Shown: positions 6,872-13,876, counted from the stretch's first letter. The stretch is DNA of 13,959 bases from an uncultured Clostridia bacterium (GCA_945871545.1 CAMBWJ010000018.1:1-13959), one strand, 5' to 3'. Program-made: numbers and translations. The notes: a model not told the origin generated them from the sequence alone.

Positions 6872-8821
6872 ATCGCTGAGATCCTGCTTGCCAGGCACGC
6901 GGGCTTCTGCTTCGGCGTGCGACGGGCGGTGGATACCGCTGCGGCAGCTGCACCGGCGATTACCCTCGGCCCGATCATCCACAATCCGCAGATGGTGGAA
7001 AAGCTCGCGCGCGACGGCGTGACCAGCGTGGACGCACTGGAGGACATCCCCCGGGGCTCCCGCGTGGTGATTCGCTCCCACGGCGTGGGCCGCAGGGAGA
7101 TCGAGGCGCTTGAAGCGCTGGATTGCGAGATCCTGGACGCCACCTGCCCCTTCGTGGCCCGCATTCACGAGATGGTGCGCGCGGCCTCGGAGGAGGGCAT
7201 TCCCGTGATCGTCGTGGGCGAGCGGGAGCATCCCGAGGTTGTGGGCATTCTGGGCTGGTCCGATCCGCCCGGAAGCACCGTGATGTGCGCGGAGGACGCA
7301 GAGGCGCTGCCCGAGATGGAGCGCGCGCTGATCGTCTGCCAGACCACCATGGTGCGCAGCCGCTTCGACGAGCTCTGTGAACTGCTCCGGCGCAGGATCC
7401 GCCACCCGGATATCCGGGCAACGATCTGCCCCGCCACGCAGGATCGCCAGAGCGAGGTCACGCAGCTCGCACAGCGCGCGGACGTGATGATCGTCGTGGG
7501 CGGCAGGCAGAGCTCCAACAGCGCAAAGCTGTACCGGCTCGCCAGGGCCGCATGCCCCCGCACTCTGTTCATCGAAACCGCGCAGGAGCTGGAGCAATTC
7601 CAAATTTCCGCATCCGATGTTATTGGGATTACAGCCGGTGCATCCACACCGGATTGTATAATTAAGGAGGTTGTTGCAAGAATGAACGACATCGAGAAGA
7701 AAGTATCCGTTGATGACACCCAGGAACAGGCCGTAATGTCCATGGAAGACGTTGAGAAAACGCTTGTTCAGCTCCGCCCCGGCCAGATCGTCACTGGTAC
7801 CGTGGTTCAGATCACCGAAGACGAAGTATGCGTCAACGTTGGATACAAGGCTGACGGTCTCGTGAAGAAGTCTGATCTTTCCTCTACCGATGTCAAGGTC
7901 GGCGACGAAATCGAAGTCGAGGTTGTGAAGGTGAACGACGGCGAGGGCAACGTGCTGCTCTCCCAGAAGAACATCATCAACCGCAAGGCTTGGGAAGAGA
8001 TCGTTGCGAAGCAGGAAGCCGGCGAATTCGTTGAGGGCGTCGGCAAGGAAGCCGTCAAGGGCGGCCTGCTGGCGGACGTCATGGGCGTTCGTACCTTCAT
8101 TCCCGCATCCCAGCTCTCCCTGCGCTACGTTGAGAAGATCGACGAGTTCGTGGGCCAGACCATGACCCTGAAGATCATCGAGATCGACAAGGCCAAGAAG
8201 CGCATCGTTGCTTCCCGCAAGCAGGTTCTGCAGGTGGAAGAGGCGGCCCGCAAGAAGGAGCTGTGGAACACCTTCGAGGTCGGCTCCATCGTCAAGGGCG
8301 TCGTTCGCCGCCTGGCGGACTTCGGCGCGTTCGTCGACATCGGCGGCGTGGACGGCCTGGTGCACGTGACCGATCTGTCCTGGGGCCGCGTGAAGCACCC
8401 CTCCGACGTGGTTTCCGTCGGCCAGGAGATCGACGTGAAGATCCTGAACGTGGATCCCGAGCGCGAGCGCATCTCCCTGAGCTACAAGCAGACCCAGCCC
8501 CGTCCGTGGACCGTTGCCGGTGAGAAGTACCCGGTCGGCTCCGTTGTTGAGGGCAAGGTCGTGCGCATCACCACCTTCGGCGCATTCGTGGAGCTGGAGC
8601 CCGGTCTGGACGGCCTGGTACATATCTCCCAGTGCGCGCTGACCCGCATCGCCAAGGTTGAGGACGCTGTGAACGTCGGCGACATCGTTCGCGTGAAGGT
8701 TCTGGACGTCAACACCGAAGCCAAGCGCATCAGCCTTTCCATTCGCGAGGTTCTCGAGGACGAAGCTCTGGATTCCGTGCCGGAAGACGAATTCGCCATC
8801 GATGATATCCCGGAGGCATAA
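6872..8821 (+). CDS. ispH: Bifunctional HMBPP reductase (IspH) / ribosomal protein S1 fusion
   Basis: About 649 residues. The first ~270 are IspH, the last enzyme of the MEP isoprenoid pathway, which makes IPP and DMAPP from HMBPP using a [4Fe-4S] cluster. Numbering from 6872, the cluster cysteines are Cys13 (GFCFGV), Cys92 (ATCPFV) and Cys186 (TICPATQDRQ). Substrate residues include IIHNPQ (His37), RSHGVG (His70), EREHPE (His120), SSNSAKL and AGASTPD. After a linker, four S1 RNA-binding domains follow (~302-367, 387-452, 468-538, 554-625), the last two the most canonical (DFGAFVDIGGVDGLVHVTDLS). This fusion is known in Clostridia. There is no ATG, GTG or TTG upstream of the conserved N-terminus: the in-frame stop is at 6848-6850, and the first GTG (6917) would delete Cys13. 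ATC at 6872 gives the expected (M)AEILLA start, 9 nt after GGAAGGGA (6855-6862). Confidence 0.93.
   Translation: MAEILLARHAGFCFGVRRAVDTAAAAAPAITLGPIIHNPQMVEKLARDGVTSVDALEDIPRGSRVVIRSHGVGRREIEALEALDCEILDATCPFVARIHEMVRAASEEGIPVIVVGEREHPEVVGILGWSDPPGSTVMCAEDAEALPEMERALIVCQTTMVRSRFDELCELLRRRIRHPDIRATICPATQDRQSEVTQLAQRADVMIVVGGRQSSNSAKLYRLARAACPRTLFIETAQELEQFQISASDVIGITAGASTPDCIIKEVVARMNDIEKKVSVDDTQEQAVMSMEDVEKTLVQLRPGQIVTGTVVQITEDEVCVNVGYKADGLVKKSDLSSTDVKVGDEIEVEVVKVNDGEGNVLLSQKNIINRKAWEEIVAKQEAGEFVEGVGKEAVKGGLLADVMGVRTFIPASQLSLRYVEKIDEFVGQTMTLKIIEIDKAKKRIVASRKQVLQVEEAARKKELWNTFEVGSIVKGVVRRLADFGAFVDIGGVDGLVHVTDLSWGRVKHPSDVVSVGQEIDVKILNVDPERERISLSYKQTQPRPWTVAGEKYPVGSVVEGKVVRITTFGAFVELEPGLDGLVHISQCALTRIAKVEDAVNVGDIVRVKVLDVNTEAKRISLSIREVLEDEALDSVPEDEFAIDDIPEA
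7657..7684 (+). promoter_or_regulatory. Internal ribosome binding site and start for a separate S1 protein (candidate)
   Basis: At the IspH/S1 junction an AT-rich patch (TATAATTAAGGAGG, 7657-7670) contains a near-perfect Shine-Dalgarno, TAAGGAGG (7663-7670), 11 nt before an in-frame ATG (7682). Initiation there would give a 379-residue protein with all four S1 domains and none of IspH. The codons used (ATA, ATT, AGA) stand out in this GC-rich gene. Part of the match is forced by the conserved IspH ending IIKEVV, so this is a candidate and not a proven start. A CCGGTG/CACCGG hairpin (7635-7652) lies just upstream. Confidence 0.45.
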
Positions 8822-8870
8822 TTCCTTGCCTCTGCGACGCGCGGCAGCTCCCCCTGCCGCCATCGCATAT

Positions 8871-8910
8871 AAGCCCTGCCGAACCCAGGCAGGGCTTTCT
8901 ATGTTTTGGA
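8871..8910 (+). terminator. Rho-independent terminator after ispH-S1
   Basis: A perfect 10-bp stem (AAGCCCTGCC, 8871-8880, with GGCAGGGCTT, 8888-8897) has a 7-nt loop and is followed by TTCTATGTTTT. It ends the fusion transcript 50 nt after the stop codon. A separate hairpin without U-tract (GCGGCAG/CTGCCGC, 8841-8860) precedes it. Confidence 0.85.
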
Positions 8911-8927
8911 GCTTTCCAAAATGCATC

Positions 8928-8960
8928 GAGCCTCCCGTCTGCAAAACGGGAGGCTCTTTT
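8928..8960 (+). terminator. Second terminator hairpin between convergent genes
   Basis: A perfect 11-bp stem (GAGCCTCCCGT, 8928-8938, with ACGGGAGGCTC, 8946-8956) with a 7-nt loop is followed by TTTT (8957-8960) on the plus strand. It lies 11 bp from the stop of the minus-strand aminopeptidase, so it may also end that transcript, although no U-tract follows on the minus strand. Confidence 0.75.
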
Positions 8961-8970
8961 CTGTATCGTT

Positions 8971-10350
8971 TTACGCCTGAAGGAAGGCCATATACCCCTT
9001 GTAGGCTTCAAACAGGTCGGCCTTGCTGATGGTCTCGTAGGGGGCGTGCATGGAGAGCACCGCCACGCCCGCGTCGATGACGTTCATGCCGTACTTCGCG
9101 CAGGTGAAGGCGATGGTTCCGCCGCCGCCCAGATCCACGCGGCCCATCTCCGCGATCTGGAAGGCCACGCCCGCGTCATCCATGATGCGGCGCACCTCGG
9201 CCACGTACTCGGCGTTTGCGTCGCTGGAGGAGGACTTGCCCCGCGCGCCGGTGAACTTGTTGAAGCACAGGCCCCGGCCCAGGAAGGCGGCGTTCTTCTT
9301 CTCGAAGGCGGCTGCGAAGTTGGGATCGAAGCCCGCAGACACGTCGCTGGACAGCATGCGGCTGTTCTTCAGCGTGCGGCGCAGTCCCAGCTCGCTGTAG
9401 GTGGCGGTGAGGGCATAGACCTCGGCCACGATGTTTTCAAAGAACATGGAGTCCATGCCGGTCGCGCCGACGCTGCCGATCTCCTCCTTGTCGGTGAGCA
9501 CGCAGCAGGCGGTGCGCTCGGGGGTACCATCCAGATCCATCACGGCGCGCATGGACGGATAGGCGCACACGCGGTCGTCGTGACCGTAGGCCAGGATCAT
9601 GCTGCGGTCCAGACCCATATCGCGGGCCTTGCCTGCGGGCACAATCTCCAGCTCTGCGGAGAGGAAGTCCTCCTCCTCCACGCCGTACTTCTCCTGCAGG
9701 ATGTTCAGCACGCCCTGCTTCACGGCGTCCTTGTCGCAGTCGGCCACCGGGCGGCCGCCCACGATCAGGTTCAGCTCCTCGCCCTCGATGAGCTTGCTTG
9801 CGTCGCGCTTCATCTGATCCTGCGCCAGATGGGGCAGCAGATCGGAGATGCAGAACACCGGATCGTCCGCGTCCTCGCCGATGACCACGTTCACGCGGGT
9901 TCCGTCCTTCTTCACGATCACGCCGTGCACCGCCAGCGGCTGCGCGACCCACTGGTACTTCTTGATGCCGCCGTAGTAGTGGGTGTCCAGATAGGCCAGA
10001 TCCGTGTCCTCGTAGAGGGGGTTCTGCTTGACGTCGATGCGGGGGGAATCGATGTGCGCGCCCAGGATGTTCATGCCCTGCTCCATCGGTTTTTCACCGA
10101 TGACGAACAGCAGGAAAACCTTGTCCATCCAGTTGCAGTAGACCTTGTCGCCGGCCTTGAGCTGCCGGTTCTCCGCCACGCACTTGTCGAGGTTCAGGAA
10201 GCCGCGCTTCTCCGCCTCCGCACAGCAGATCGCGGTGCACTCGCGCTCGGTCTTGCCGTTATCCAGAAAGGCGCGGTAGTCCCGGGCAAAGGCCTCCAGG
10301 CGCTCCAGCGCCTGCGCATCGTATTCCTTCCACACGTTCTTGCGTTCCAT
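8971..10350 (-). CDS. M18 family aminopeptidase
   Basis: This 459-residue protein is a di-zinc aminopeptidase of the M18 (aspartyl aminopeptidase-like) family, a cytoplasmic enzyme that trims N-terminal residues from peptides. Metal and catalytic residues are visible: His99 and Asp101 in GAHIDSPR, Asp258/259 in YGHDDRV, Glu289-Glu290 in DKEEIGS, and His435 in SMHAPYETIS. SSDVSAGFDPN and GRVDLGGGGTIA are further family landmarks. I start at ATG 10350, with TGGAG (10365-10361) 10 nt upstream; the frame is open to 10395, but that would overlap the glycosyltransferase end. It is third in a minus-strand operon, 25 bp after the glycosyltransferase. The family is certain; the preferred substrate is not, since clostridial M18 members differ. 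Confidence 0.94.
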   Translation of the reverse strand: MERKNVWKEYDAQALERLEAFARDYRAFLDNGKTERECTAICCAEAEKRGFLNLDKCVAENRQLKAGDKVYCNWMDKVFLLFVIGEKPMEQGMNILGAHIDSPRIDVKQNPLYEDTDLAYLDTHYYGGIKKYQWVAQPLAVHGVIVKKDGTRVNVVIGEDADDPVFCISDLLPHLAQDQMKRDASKLIEGEELNLIVGGRPVADCDKDAVKQGVLNILQEKYGVEEEDFLSAELEIVPAGKARDMGLDRSMILAYGHDDRVCAYPSMRAVMDLDGTPERTACCVLTDKEEIGSVGATGMDSMFFENIVAEVYALTATYSELGLRRTLKNSRMLSSDVSAGFDPNFAAAFEKKNAAFLGRGLCFNKFTGARGKSSSSDANAEYVAEVRRIMDDAGVAFQIAEMGRVDLGGGGTIAFTCAKYGMNVIDAGVAVLSMHAPYETISKADLFEAYKGYMAFLQA

Positions 10351-10375
10351 GGTTCGTTCACTCCATTTCCATATT

Positions 10376-11341
10376 TCAGTCGTTGTCCTTGTCATTCAGC
10401 ACGCGCTCGATGATGAAGCGCGGGCGGGCCTTGGCTTCGCTGTAAACCTTGCCCATGTACTCGCCGATCACGCCCAGCGCCAGCAACTGAATGCCGCCGA
10501 TCATCCAGATCGAGCACATCAGCGAGGCCCAGCCGCTCACCGTGGCCCCGGCGATCCACCGAATCAGCGTCCACAGCAGCATGACCAGACTCAGCGCGAA
10601 GATCACCGCGCCCAGGAACAGGATCAGCCGCAGGGGCTTGACGCTGAAGGAGGTGATGCCGTCGAAGGCGAAGGACAGCATCTTCTTCAGCGGATACTTG
10701 CTCTCTCCGGCGAAGCGCTTGGCGCGCTCGTACTCCACCGTCGTCCAGGAGTAGCCGATCTGCGGCACGATGCCCCGCAGGAACAGGTTGACCTCCTTGA
10801 ACTCGGCCAGCCCCTCCACCGCGCGGCGGCTCATCAGGCGGTAGTCCGCGTGGTTGAACACGATGTCCACGCCCATGGCCTTCATCAGCTTGTAGAAGCT
10901 CTCCGCCGTGAAGCGCTTGAAGAAGCTGTCGGTCTTGCGGGAGGAGCGCACGCCGTAGACCACGTCATAGCCCTCGTGGTAGGCGTCGATCATCTTATCC
11001 ATCGCGTCGATGTCATCCTGCAAATCCGCATCCATGGACACCATCATGTCCGCATACTGCACGGCGGTCATCAGTCCCGCCAGCAGCGCGTTCTGGTGCC
11101 CCCGGTTGCGGGACAGGTTCACGCCGGAGAAGATGCGATCCTGGGCGTGCAGCTCCTCGATAATCGGCCAGGTGCGATCCTTCGAGCCGTCGTTGACGAA
11201 CAGGATGCGGCTGCGCGGCGAAATCTTGCCCTGGGCGATCAGCGCCGTGAGCTTCGCCTTCAGGCGCTTCGAGGTCTCCGGGAGCACCTCCTCCTCCTTG
11301 TAGCAGGGCACAACCACATAGAGCGTATTATCCGATCTCAT
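10376..11341 (-). CDS. Family 2 glycosyltransferase, GtrB/CsbB type (polyprenyl-phosphate sugar transferase)
   Basis: The 321-residue protein has a GT-A domain followed by two C-terminal membrane helices (~235-260 and 270-292). It shows VVVPCYKEEE at 9-18, the nucleotide-binding VNDGSKD (49-55), SRNRGHQNALLAG and the metal-binding DADLQDD (104-110). The C-terminal GEYMGKVYSEAKARPRF is typical of enzymes that move a sugar from a nucleotide donor to undecaprenyl phosphate at the inner membrane face. The lipid-linked sugar is then used to decorate cell-wall polymers or lipids. GGAGGG precedes the ATG by 10 nt. It starts 3 bp after the stop of the small membrane protein gene, so the two are likely coupled. 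The sugar is unknown. Confidence 0.92.
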   Translation of the reverse strand: MRSDNTLYVVVPCYKEEEVLPETSKRLKAKLTALIAQGKISPRSRILFVNDGSKDRTWPIIEELHAQDRIFSGVNLSRNRGHQNALLAGLMTAVQYADMMVSMDADLQDDIDAMDKMIDAYHEGYDVVYGVRSSRKTDSFFKRFTAESFYKLMKAMGVDIVFNHADYRLMSRRAVEGLAEFKEVNLFLRGIVPQIGYSWTTVEYERAKRFAGESKYPLKKMLSFAFDGITSFSVKPLRLILFLGAVIFALSLVMLLWTLIRWIAGATVSGWASLMCSIWMIGGIQLLALGVIGEYMGKVYSEAKARPRFIIERVLNDKDND

Positions 11342-11344
11342 AAA

Positions 11345-11956
11345 TCAATGTCCCTCCATTTGATTCAGCGGCGAAAAGCAGCCGCGTCGCCTGCGATAGT
11401 AGCTGCCGTTCACCAGCAGCAGCGCAAGATACACCGCCATCGGCCCCAGCGTGGAGACGGACAGCGGCGTAAGCCCGACAATCAACCAGCGTCCCGCCGC
11501 GAAGCCGAGCTGTCCGGCCAGCAGCAGAAGGTACGTCCAGCACAGCAGCCTCGGCCCTGCGCTTCTCCGCTTCCGCAGCTTCACGGCGGACAGCACGCAC
11601 AGCAGCGCGGCAAGCGCAGCCACGGCCGCCAGCGCCCAGTCCAGCATGCGCAGCTTGGGCAGACCCGCATAGACCTTCTCCCAGATCTCCGCCGTATAGT
11701 ATTGCCTGCCAAGGAGCAGCCATCCGGCCTGAAAGGCGTGGTACAGCGCCGCCAGCCACAACCAGAAGTTCGTCAGGAAGCGGTGCCAGGCCATCGGCGG
11801 CTCGTCCACCGCTTCCCCGGATTCCGGCGCATCCGCCGGGGGTTTCTGCTCCCCCTCCGGCTCTGCGGGCACTTCCTGCGCTTCTCCGGCAATTTCACTG
11901 ATCTCCGGCGCATCCGTCGGGAGATATTCCTCCTGTTCCGGCACAGTCGCATTCAT
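11345..11956 (-). CDS. Uncharacterised membrane protein with acidic, proline-rich N-terminus
   Basis: I do not recognise this family. The 203-residue product has an N-terminal ~55 residues rich in Glu, Pro and Ala (no Arg, one Lys), probably disordered and cytoplasmic. About four membrane helices follow (~60-83, 105-125, 138-158, 165-183), with basic loops such as KLRKRRS and a basic end YYRRRRG. I start at ATG 11956 because AAGGAA (11971-11966) lies 9 nt upstream; an ATG at 11977 adds MGKEPTN but lacks a ribosome site. It is first in the minus-strand operon and ends 3 bp before a GtrB-type glycosyltransferase, so a partner role (for example in flipping or using the lipid-linked sugar, as GtrA does) is possible. 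The sequence does not look like GtrA, and this is inference only. Confidence 0.8.
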   Translation of the reverse strand: MNATVPEQEEYLPTDAPEISEIAGEAQEVPAEPEGEQKPPADAPESGEAVDEPPMAWHRFLTNFWLWLAALYHAFQAGWLLLGRQYYTAEIWEKVYAGLPKLRMLDWALAAVAALAALLCVLSAVKLRKRRSAGPRLLCWTYLLLLAGQLGFAAGRWLIVGLTPLSVSTLGPMAVYLALLLVNGSYYRRRRGCFSPLNQMEGH

Positions 11957-11985
11957 ATTCGTCGGTTCCTTTCCCATTTGGATTT

Positions 11986-12014
11986 ATCATAGCACAAGGC
12001 GCTTCGATATGCAA
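11986..12014 (-). promoter_or_regulatory. Promoter of the membrane protein-glycosyltransferase-aminopeptidase operon
   Basis: On the minus strand TTGCAT (12014-12009) is followed by a 17-bp spacer and TATGAT (11991-11986), preceded by TGC, an extended -10 element. Transcription would start near 11979, just upstream of the ribosome site at 11971-11966. A double inverted repeat (12028-12049) lies directly upstream and could be an operator. Confidence 0.7.
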
Positions 12015-12092
12015 GCGCACGACGGCAAATCCGCAGTCGGATTCTGCGGCCCCGCATTGCCGCGCAAAAATTTCTCTCATCGACAAAAACAT

Positions 12093-12121
12093 TTGACAAA
12101 TCGTGCCATATGCGCTATAAT
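12093..12121 (+). promoter_or_regulatory. Consensus promoter of the T-box/AGCS transporter unit
   Basis: TTGACA (12093-12098), a 17-bp spacer and TATAAT (12116-12121) match the sigma-A consensus at every position. Transcription should begin near 12128, at the 5' base of T-box Stem I. A promoter this strong suits control by premature termination, where most transcripts are aborted in the leader. Confidence 0.9.
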
Positions 12122-12127
12122 TTTTAC

Positions 12128-12389
12128 ATTGCGTCGATGGGAACGAGCGCGTACCGTCGCCCGAACAGAGAGCCGCCGGTTGGTGCGAGGCGGAGGGGCA
12201 GGTCTGCGCAGCCCTCCCGGAGCAGCGCGCGAAAGGTTCGTCCGACTAAGCGTCGCCGGGTTCGCCCGATAAAGCGTAGGAGTCATCGACTCGAAAAGGC
12301 CTGCGCCGCGAGGTGCAGACAAAGTAAGGTGGTACCGCGGAACACAGCTTCCGTCCTTATGCAGGCATCATGAGGACGGGGCTTTTTTT
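12128..12389 (+). promoter_or_regulatory. T-box riboswitch, predicted tRNA-Ala specificity
   Basis: This fills the long gene-free stretch before the transporter. Stem I has the AG bulge (AGAGAG, 12167-12172) and the apical GGUUGGUGCGA loop between CCGCC and GGCGG. My folding puts the specifier loop between GCGC/GCGC above and GGGA/UCCC below, exposing AGCCC (12210-12214) with GCC at 12211-12213, an alanine codon. A UUCG-capped hairpin lies in the Stem II region. Stem III is CUGCGCC/GGUGCAG with a GCGA loop (12301-12318). The T-box core AAGGUGGUACCGCGG (12326-12340) contains the UGGU bulge (12330-12333). Its fourth base, U, fits discriminator A, as in tRNA-Ala, and not the U of tRNA-Gly. The antiterminator (GUAAGG, 12324-12329, with CCUUAU, 12355-12360) excludes the terminator. 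Uncharged tRNA-Ala should allow transcription. Confidence 0.93.
12346..12389 (+). terminator. T-box regulated terminator
   Basis: An 11-bp stem with one G-U pair (CCGTCCTTATG, 12351-12361, with CATGAGGACGG, 12369-12379) and a 7-nt loop leads into seven T residues (12383-12389). Its 5' arm holds the CCTTAT that the antiterminator needs, so the two folds are mutually exclusive. Confidence 0.92.
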
Positions 12390-12432
12390 GTCCCTCCAAG
12401 GGTGCACAACACAAGAACCGGAGGGATTGACC

Positions 12433-13839
12433 ATGCTGGACTTCATCACCAACGTCAACAAGGCCGTAAACAACTTCGTCTGGGGCGTGCCCGCCATGAT
12501 CCTGATCATCGGCGTGGGCCTGTACCTCACGCTGCGCACCCGCTGCATCCAGATTCGCAGGTTCGGCACATCCATGCGCGAGACCATCGGCCGCATCTTC
12601 AAGCGCGGCGAGGCGGCAAAGGGCTCCATCACCCCCTTCCAGGCGGTGTGCACCGCGCTTGCCGCCACCGTGGGCACCGGCAACATCGCGGGCGTTGCGG
12701 GCGCAATCGCCATCGGCGGCCCCGGCGCAGTGTTCTGGATGTGGATCTCCGCGCTGCTGGGCATGTGCACCAAGCTGGTGGAGGTCACGCTGGCGGTGCA
12801 CTACCGCGAGCGCAACGCCCAGGGCGACTGGGTCGGCGGCCCGATGTACTTCATCAAGAACGGCCTGGGCAAAAAGTGGATGTGGCTGGGCTGCGTGTTC
12901 GCCGCGCTGGGCGCGCTGACCGTGTTCGGCACCGGCAACGCCACCCAGGTCAACGCCATCATCACCTCCATCAACTCCGCGCTGTCCAGCTTCGGCCTGG
13001 CTCCGGAGGGCGGCATCAAGGCGGTCAACCTGGGCATCGGCGTTCTGATCGCATTCCTTGTGGGTCTGGTGCTGCTGGGCGGCATCAAGCGCATCGGCCG
13101 CGTGACCGAGCGCCTGGTTCCCTTCATGGCACTGCTCTATGTGGTGCTGGGTCTGGGCGTGGTCGCCATCAACATCAGGAACGTGCCCGGCGTGTTCGGC
13201 ATGATCTTCTGCGGCGCGTTCAGCCCCGCAGCCATCACCGGCGGCGTGATCGGCTCCATGTTCACCGCCATGAAGAAGGGCGTGTCCCGCGGCATCTTCT
13301 CCAATGAGGCCGGTCTGGGTACCGCATCCATCGCCCACGCCTCCGCCGACACCGACGATGCGGTGAAGCAGGGCCTGTTCGGCGTGTTCGAGGTCTTTGC
13401 CGACACCATCGTGATCTGCACCCTCACCGCGCTGGTCATCCTGTGCAGCGGCGTCACCGTGAACTACGGCCAGGCTGCCGGCGCGGCGCTGACCATCAGC
13501 GGCTTCACCGCCACCTACGGCGGCTGGGTCTCCATCCTGACCGCCGTGGCCATGTGCAGCTTCGCCCTGTCCACCATCCTCGGCTGGGGCCTGTACGGCA
13601 TGCGCTGCGTGGAGTTCCTCTTCGGATCGAAGGGCAACAAGCCCTTCCTGCTGATCTACTCCCTCGTCGCCATCGTGGGCGCAACCATCGATCTGGGCCT
13701 GCTGTGGGACATCTGTGACACCTTCAACGGCCTGATGGCCATTCCCAACCTGATCGCCGTGGCGCTGCTCAGCCCGGTGGCGATCCGCCTGATCCGCGAC
13801 TACTTCGACAAGAAGCCTGAGGCTGCGCTGAAGAGGTAA
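12433..13839 (+). CDS. Sodium:alanine symporter (AGCS family)
   Basis: The 468-residue integral membrane protein has the AGCS signature. TALAATVGTGNIAGVAGAI begins at residue 74 and is followed by GGPGAVFWMW; FGTGNATQVN (~165-174) and the conserved SRGIFSNEAGLGTA (285-298) also appear. About ten or eleven membrane helices are expected. Family members couple Na+ (or H+) entry to uptake of alanine, glycine or, in some, glutamine. The T-box upstream reads alanine, which favours alanine as the relevant substrate here. The start at ATG 12433 has GGAGGG (12420-12425) 7 nt upstream. The frame extends back to 12370, but that ATG lies inside the leader terminator and is not used. It is a single-gene unit with its own promoter and terminator. 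Confidence 0.96.
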   Translation: MLDFITNVNKAVNNFVWGVPAMILIIGVGLYLTLRTRCIQIRRFGTSMRETIGRIFKRGEAAKGSITPFQAVCTALAATVGTGNIAGVAGAIAIGGPGAVFWMWISALLGMCTKLVEVTLAVHYRERNAQGDWVGGPMYFIKNGLGKKWMWLGCVFAALGALTVFGTGNATQVNAIITSINSALSSFGLAPEGGIKAVNLGIGVLIAFLVGLVLLGGIKRIGRVTERLVPFMALLYVVLGLGVVAINIRNVPGVFGMIFCGAFSPAAITGGVIGSMFTAMKKGVSRGIFSNEAGLGTASIAHASADTDDAVKQGLFGVFEVFADTIVICTLTALVILCSGVTVNYGQAAGAALTISGFTATYGGWVSILTAVAMCSFALSTILGWGLYGMRCVEFLFGSKGNKPFLLIYSLVAIVGATIDLGLLWDICDTFNGLMAIPNLIAVALLSPVAIRLIRDYFDKKPEAALKR

Positions 13840-13876
13840 ATCTGTGTAGAGGGGAACACGTCCCCCTATCAGGCTG

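Noticed and set aside
7657..7662. A perfect TATAAT inside ispH as the -10 box of an S1 promoter
   Set aside because: No usable -35 lies 16-18 bp upstream (TTACAG is 22 bp away, TTGGGA 28 bp). A start ~7 nt downstream would cut into the Shine-Dalgarno at 7663-7670. The AT-rich patch fits a ribosome site better.
9046..10413. A 455-residue open frame on the plus strand opposite the M18 aminopeptidase
   Set aside because: It is antisense to a gene with complete catalytic motifs. It has no ribosome site and a low-complexity His/Ala/Val/Leu composition.
12370..12432. Earlier start of the AGCS transporter at 12370
   Set aside because: That ATG is inside the terminator stem of the T-box. AGCS proteins begin close to the 12433 start, which has GGAGGG 7 nt upstream.
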